DNA from: Succinivibrio sp.
GTDB taxonomy: Bacteria > Pseudomonadota > Gammaproteobacteria > Enterobacterales > Succinivibrionaceae
DNA length: 33,729 bases
Direction of reading: 5' to 3'
Assembly: GCA_017635415.1 (NCBI GenBank)
Contig: JAGBLM010000092.1
Span: forward strand, 1-33,729
Below, in pieces: positions 30,281-33,729 of this stretch. Under the pieces are notes generated by a model. That model searched no databases. It saw only the letters and a list, made by a program, of their open reading frames with translations, and had not been told where the DNA came from. Numbering within the stretch: position 1 is the stretch's first letter; each line of letters starts with the position of its first letter. Position numbers and translations under genes: made by a program.

Positions 30281-31015
30281 ATGAGCACGACTTATGCAAT
30301 GAAATGGACCGCGAACGCAATTCAAACCGTTCCGAATTTGGCTGACCTGGTTTCTTCCGGTTATCCGACAAATGGCGACCCGTCCAAAGGAATTGCACCT
30401 ACACTGCCAGGTGCAGCATGGTTTCACTGGGTATCTCAGACGCTCGGTTGTGCGATTCAGGGCAACGACCTCACGATTGATCAGACCAAAACAGATCAGT
30501 TGCTCAGTGCCATGAAGAACCTCGGCAAAGCCATTGTGCCCATCGGCACCGTTGTGTTCTATCTTGGCACGACTATCCCTGATGGTTACCTGTTGTGCAA
30601 CGGTGCAAGCCTGCTCAGGACAGAGTATCCAGAACTTTTCGAAGTCCTGGGGACAAAATGTGGCAGTGTTGATTCAGCACATTTCACACTTCCGGACACA
30701 CATCATCGTTTCCTCGAAGGAACCACAACGCTTTCGGAAGTCGGCAGCTATATTGCTGCTGGGTTACCGAATATTCTCGGAACCGTATCGGGAATTAAAT
30801 TCGAAAATGCCGATCCTTCCACAGGTTGCTTCAGCGGAGATGGTGAGATATTTAATACGGGTATCAGCACGGACAACCCCAATCCAACACAAAATTACGC
30901 TTGGAGCAGGCCAGAATTCACTGCGAGTCGTTCGTCTTCGATTTTTGGACTGAGTGAAACTGTTCAAACCGCCTCTCTTCGTGCTTTATGCCTAATACGC
31001 GCGTATGAGCTGTAA
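30281..31015 (+). CDS. Tail fibre / collar-domain protein, expressed allele
   Basis: This 244-aa receptor-binding protein starts with a baseplate-attaching region (1-80), followed by a collar domain (about 85-150, IGTVVFYLGTTIPDGYLLCN...LPDTHHRFLEG). Codons 162-166 (L-PNI-L) contain the left inverted repeat of the invertible segment. The last 82 residues (PNILGTVSG... to LCLIRAYEL) therefore lie inside that segment and can be exchanged. An alternative C-terminus meets it tail to tail on the other strand. GAGGGAGC precedes the ATG. Confidence 0.9.
   Translation: MSTTYAMKWTANAIQTVPNLADLVSSGYPTNGDPSKGIAPTLPGAAWFHWVSQTLGCAIQGNDLTIDQTKTDQLLSAMKNLGKAIVPIGTVVFYLGTTIPDGYLLCNGASLLRTEYPELFEVLGTKCGSVDSAHFTLPDTHHRFLEGTTTLSEVGSYIAAGLPNILGTVSGIKFENADPSTGCFSGDGEIFNTGISTDNPNPTQNYAWSRPEFTASRSSSIFGLSETVQTASLRALCLIRAYEL
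30766..30780 (+). repeat. Left inverted repeat of the fibre switch
   Basis: ACCGAATATTCTCGG; 14 of 15 bases match the reverse complement of 31212-31226. The core GAATATTC is itself a palindrome. It encodes Pro-Asn-Ile at codons 163-165 of the fibre. Confidence 0.78.
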
Positions 31016-31330
31016 TCCGAACAGAGCGTTTACACGAACTTCTGTCAAATTATCTTGATAAAGACTAGAAACACGAGACGCATTAAATGAGAGTTGGGCA
31101 GGCGTATTTTCTTCTGGATTCGAAGACATACTGATATCTGAGCTACTCTGAAAAAATGCGGCTCCTGCTGCGTTTGCGTTATGATTTCCTGGATACGTGT
31201 ACGACCAAGCGCCGTGAATATTCGGTGATTTTCTGCTGTACTCCTGGCGCCCCGTCCAGACTGGGCGGAGCGCTGTTTTACTGCTGTGCCTAGCACACAG
31301 CGAAAATGACATGTTTTTATGCTGGATCAC
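30992..31330 (-). CDS. Silent alternative tail-fibre C-terminus
   Basis: On the minus strand the frame ending at 30992 contains SPNIHGAWSY, a Asn/Ser-rich body and VNALFGLQLIRAY. It aligns with the C-terminus of the forward fibre: PNI at the start and LIRAY at the end, with RxSSxF/YxxxxxV between. Fibre similarity begins at the right inverted repeat (31226). The frame is open up to 31330, but that ATG is within the recombinase gene and has no binding site. It is most likely a silent cassette, read only after inversion, when it would give a 239-aa fibre. Confidence 0.72.
   Translation of the reverse strand: MIQHKNMSFSLCARHSSKTALRPVWTGRQEYSRKSPNIHGAWSYTYPGNHNANAAGAAFFQSSSDISMSSNPEENTPAQLSFNASRVSSLYQDNLTEVRVNALFGLQLIRAY
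31212..31226 (-). repeat. Right inverted repeat of the fibre switch
   Basis: Read on the minus strand it is ACCGAATATTCACGG, differing from the left copy by one base. The 90 bases between it and the recombinase stop contain a small hairpin (GCTGTG/CACAGC, near 31278-31297) and GC-rich inverted sequence, possible accessory sites. Confidence 0.78.
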
Positions 31331-32483
31331 TTGATTTATCAGGGTTCTGGCTCAAAACCTGAGCACAACGAGCACACGTTTGAATATATGCGTGCCAGCC
31401 CAGAAGGATTTTTGACCTGGATGCAAAATAATCGCCTCGTTGGTAGGCTCGAACCACCTGCGATCCGGTTACGTGAGCTAAACACGCCTCAGCAACTTCG
31501 AGCGGAACATCATTATCTGCGAACCAGGTGCGACCGATAGAGCGGAGGCCATGTGCCACCAGTCGGTTTTTAAACTCAGGCTGTGAGTGCAGCCACTTCG
31601 CCAGAGCTTGACCGGAAATGTGTTTGTTTGGACGTGTACCTGGAAACAGGTAGGGAGAGCGCTTGTTTTTCCTGATGGTCTTTGCTTCCTGGATGAGCGC
31701 AATCAAATAGGGTGTCAATGGGATTCTGTGGACCCTTTTCATTTTCATGAATTCGGCTGGAATCGTGATCGCTTCCTCGTTGATCCAGTCGAGACGGATT
31801 GAGACAACCTCGCCAGGTCTCAGCAGTGTGGCCAGGGAGAAGTAAAACAGGTTTTTGTATTTTGGCGGTGCCAGCGCTTCGATCTGTGAGATAACAATCG
31901 GCAACTCCTTCCAGTCAACCGAGGCCATGTGTTTGACTTCCGGCACTGCAAACACCTTTGTGATTTTGGCGAGCGGGTTGGATGGCAGGTATCCAGCATT
32001 AACAGCCATGTCAAAAATCTCCCTGGTGCGCATTAGCAGACGTTTGACAGTTGACTGTTTACCCGCTGCCTCGATAGGTTCCATTAGCTTGATCAAAATT
32101 GGCGGTGTGATTGTGTCCAGCTGTCTGCTGCCGATTTTTGAGATGACATATTTTTCTAGTCTCAGCTTTTCATCGCGATAGCTGATGATTCTGCCTTTCT
32201 TTTTGGAACACCAAAACTTAAAGGCATCTCGAACGGTGTATGAACCGCTCGGTTCGAGTTCGAGTTCTTTCTTCTTCCGCCTGGCTGTTGCCCTTGCTTG
32301 CATTAGAGACAGCTCAGGCCAGTGCCCCAGAGTTATGTCAACAATTCGTCCGTTTTGAAACACTCTAAGCACCCACGATTTAACACCAGAAGTTTGGATT
32401 CTCAGCGCTAGTCCATCCGAATCTGTTACCTGATAGCGCCTACTTTTTGGCCTCATAGCCCGAATAATTTTGGAGTTCAGCAT
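31317..32483 (-). CDS. Second tyrosine recombinase, probable fibre-switch invertase
   Basis: This 388-aa protein has a DUF4102-like N-terminus (YQVTDSDGLALRIQTSGVKS), a SAM-like core-binding domain (about 80-180) and a complete catalytic domain: Arg222 (LLRPGEV), candidate Lys247/Lys249, His311-Arg314 (HGLR), His337 and Tyr347 (AYQRGD). It lies on the opposite strand between the fibre and fibre-chaperone genes, ending 90 bases from the right inverted repeat. A dedicated inversion role, as with Rci of shufflons, is the best reading. A second integrase is the alternative. Its ATG overlaps the divergent chaperone ATG in the four bases CATG. Confidence 0.88.
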   Translation of the reverse strand: MLNSKIIRAMRPKSRRYQVTDSDGLALRIQTSGVKSWVLRVFQNGRIVDITLGHWPELSLMQARATARRKKKELELEPSGSYTVRDAFKFWCSKKKGRIISYRDEKLRLEKYVISKIGSRQLDTITPPILIKLMEPIEAAGKQSTVKRLLMRTREIFDMAVNAGYLPSNPLAKITKVFAVPEVKHMASVDWKELPIVISQIEALAPPKYKNLFYFSLATLLRPGEVVSIRLDWINEEAITIPAEFMKMKRVHRIPLTPYLIALIQEAKTIRKNKRSPYLFPGTRPNKHISGQALAKWLHSQPEFKNRLVAHGLRSIGRTWFADNDVPLEVAEACLAHVTGSQVVRAYQRGDYFASRSKILLGWHAYIQTCARCAQVLSQNPDKSSDPA

Positions 32484-33126
32484 GACAGCACCTGTTGAGA
32501 AAAAAGTTGAAGAATCTGTGAAACCCGTTTACTCATACGATGAAGATGGATTTTTCGCAGATACACACATCGCCCAAATTAACCCCAAAAATCCTAAACA
32601 GTGGCTCATGCCCGCGCGCGTTACGACTGTAAAACCTGCGCTCACGCCGAAATTCTTCTACAAGATCAAGGATGAGACGAAAGTCGATTCTGGCTGGGAC
32701 GCCGTTCCCTATCCTGCTAGCGCAGCAGATTTTGTCGGTGTCCAGATTCCTCATCAGTCTCGAACAATGCACAACAACATCCTGAGAACTCTGCTGACAT
32801 CATTTGTCCAGGCTGACCCTGAGCATTATCGAGAAGTTGCAGTCAACGATAAGGATGGAAATAAAGTCGCCACGACAGTAGAAAAAATCCCTGAACCGAC
32901 ACCGGAGGAACTGAAGGAACGCAAAGCAGCAGAAGTCCGAGCTCAGCGCGACTACTTGCTGAACAAGACGGATTACCTTGTTTCAGGTGATTATCCGATT
33001 TCCGCTGAGGATCTGGCGAAGGTCAAGGCCTACCGCCAGGAACTGCGTGATCTGCCTGAGCAGGAGGTATTTCCTGAATCTGTGGAATGGCCCACAGAGC
33101 CGAAAGTCAAGATTGTTCGTGAATAA
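32482..33126 (+). CDS. tfa: Tail fibre assembly chaperone
   Basis: This 214-aa protein has a variable N-terminal half and a conserved C-terminus: RAQRDYLLNKTDYLVSGDYP followed by VKAYRQELRDLPEQEVFPES and EWPTEP, the pattern of phage tail fibre assembly chaperones (APC/Tfa type). It should help fold or attach the fibre. ATG 32482 follows GGAG at 6 bases; the TTG at 32470 is less likely. It shares CATG with the recombinase start on the other strand. Confidence 0.85.
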   Translation: MTAPVEKKVEESVKPVYSYDEDGFFADTHIAQINPKNPKQWLMPARVTTVKPALTPKFFYKIKDETKVDSGWDAVPYPASAADFVGVQIPHQSRTMHNNILRTLLTSFVQADPEHYREVAVNDKDGNKVATTVEKIPEPTPEELKERKAAEVRAQRDYLLNKTDYLVSGDYPISAEDLAKVKAYRQELRDLPEQEVFPESVEWPTEPKVKIVRE

Positions 33127-33146
33127 TTTTTCTGCCAGGTGCAGTC

Positions 33147-33632
33147 ATGTGGAATTCATTATTAGAGCGCCTGGGGAACTTTGAGCCTGGAATCATCAAA
33201 AACGCTTTACTAGCGATAGCCGGTTTTTTCACTGGATTGGTCTCAACAATCATGGGAGAACATCAATCATTTTTTTACTGGCTGTTTGGTTTTGTTGTTT
33301 TTGACTACCTCACGGGAATGCTGGCAGCAGCCAGAACCGGAACACTATCCAGCCGTGTCGGTTTGATCGGCGTTTTTAGAAAACTCGTGATTCTGCTCGT
33401 CGCTATCGGCTTCCATGGGATAGATCAAATTTTCCAGGAACCCTGGATCGGTACAGGCGCCTGTGGAGCTTTATCTCTCAATGAGCTGATCTCAATTCTT
33501 GAGAACCTAGAGCGTGGTGGTTTGGGCTCGATTATTCCTAGACACATCAGACAAATGCTTGATGTTGTCAAAACACAAGAAGAACAAAAATTTAAGCATA
33601 AGGTCGGACTAGAGGAAAAAACCAATGAATGA
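33147..33632 (+). CDS. Holin (TcdE/phage holin 4 family)
   Basis: This 161-aa protein has several hydrophobic helices (about 16-35, 43-60, 73-90) around the family signature FVVFDYLTGMLAAARTGTLSS and RKLVILLVAIGFHGID. The C-terminus is charged. It would make the membrane lesions that trigger lysis. AGGTG lies before the ATG. Its last bases overlap the lysozyme ATG (33625 = 37 in the other repeat copy), so the cassette is continuous in the circle. Confidence 0.88.
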   Translation: MWNSLLERLGNFEPGIIKNALLAIAGFFTGLVSTIMGEHQSFFYWLFGFVVFDYLTGMLAAARTGTLSSRVGLIGVFRKLVILLVAIGFHGIDQIFQEPWIGTGACGALSLNELISILENLERGGLGSIIPRHIRQMLDVVKTQEEQKFKHKVGLEEKTNE

Positions 33633-33729
33633 TGAAAAATTGAACTTCTCGCAGTGGAATCCGACAACTGCTGCACCATTCTTGAAAGAGAAGGAAGGGC
33701 TGAGACTTCGAGCATATCGCGACATTGGA
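33589..33729. repeat. Terminal direct repeat, right copy
   Basis: This is an exact second copy of bases 1-141. It contains the last codons of the holin and the first 35 codons of the lysozyme gene (start codon at 33625). The lysozyme fragment here is the same gene as at 37-483 and should not be counted as a second endolysin. Confidence 0.93.

Larger units (their letters stand above)
30766..31226. other. Predicted invertible DNA segment of the tail fibre (461 bp)
   Basis: The segment is bounded by the inverted repeats at 30766-30780 and 31212-31226. Inside, two fibre C-termini face each other and overlap by 24 bases at their stops. Both repeats lie in the same codon phase (x-CCG-AAT-ATT), so inversion swaps 82 residues for 77 and keeps the frame. 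This is the layout of the Mu G and P1 C segments, but with a tyrosine recombinase next door. Confidence 0.8.

Noticed and set aside
30992..31330. Independent small gene starting at 31330
   Set aside because: The ATG lies within the recombinase gene without a ribosome binding site; similarity to the fibre begins only at the right inverted repeat, so a silent cassette is the better reading.
33625..33729. Second lysozyme gene, truncated
   Set aside because: It is the same gene as at 37-483, repeated by the assembly overlap.
1..33729. tRNA genes, insertion sequences, diversity-generating retroelement
   Set aside because: No cloverleaf, transposase, or reverse transcriptase with template/variable repeats was seen; fibre variation is explained by inversion instead.

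Overview
The window is a complete circular temperate-phage genome. Its last 141 bases (33589-33729) repeat its first 141 exactly, so the real molecule is about 33,588 bp and the lysis genes run across the artificial ends. The virion genes predict a contractile-tailed phage with an HK97-type head (HNH nuclease, P27-like small terminase, large terminase, portal, prohead protease, major capsid) joined to a Mu-type tail (sheath, tube, gp41-like chaperone, gpN/gpP/gp45-gp48-like baseplate). Shigella phage SfV is a known example of this kind of mosaic. The spanin pair with a lipobox points to a Gram-negative host. A 56-aa protein resembling the glycyl-radical end of anaerobic ribonucleotide reductase suggests an anaerobic host, perhaps a gut Pseudomonadota; the host is inferred.

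Layout. 1-1049: lysozyme, Rz/Rz1 spanins and the NrdD-like protein; the holin at 33147-33632 is the first gene of this cassette. 1050-1374: terminator and a repeat-rich, probable attP region. 1375-2720: integrase and a convergent excisionase-like gene. 2717-7772, minus strand: an early operon for DNA metabolism and recombination (MazG-like pyrophosphohydrolase, DNA methyltransferase, Gp157-like protein, SSB, ERF annealing protein, several small unknown proteins), broken up by hairpin terminators. 7773-8330: structured leader and an operator-bearing leftward promoter. 8446-10031, minus strand: S24-type CI repressor and a membrane protein with a PH-like domain. 10134-13171, plus strand: Cro-like protein, an O-like replication protein with internal iterons, small genes, a PD-(D/E)XK nuclease and a candidate late regulator. 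13151-13286: a lambda pR'/tR'-like promoter-terminator module. 13347-30277: packaging, head, connector, tail and baseplate. 30281-33126: tail fibre module.

The most interesting feature is the fibre module. The collar fibre gene (30281-31015) meets, tail to tail, a second fibre C-terminus on the opposite strand (ending at 30992). Both carry a short inverted repeat (30766-30780 and 31212-31226) in the same reading phase at the codons for Pro-Asn-Ile. Inverting the 461-bp segment would replace the last 82 fibre residues with 77 different ones, in frame. Next to it, on the minus strand and squeezed between the fibre and its chaperone gene, lies a second complete tyrosine recombinase (31317-32483). 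I propose that this is a dedicated fibre-switching invertase, separate from the integrase at 1375-2544. Mu and P1 use serine invertases for the same purpose; this would be a compact tyrosine-recombinase version.

Regulation can largely be read from the sequence. Copies of TTACTAATTTAGTAA and related half sites flank both early promoters, around the repressor/Cro divergence and at the leftward promoter. A U UUU UUC slippery site predicts a -1 frameshift in the tail assembly chaperone.
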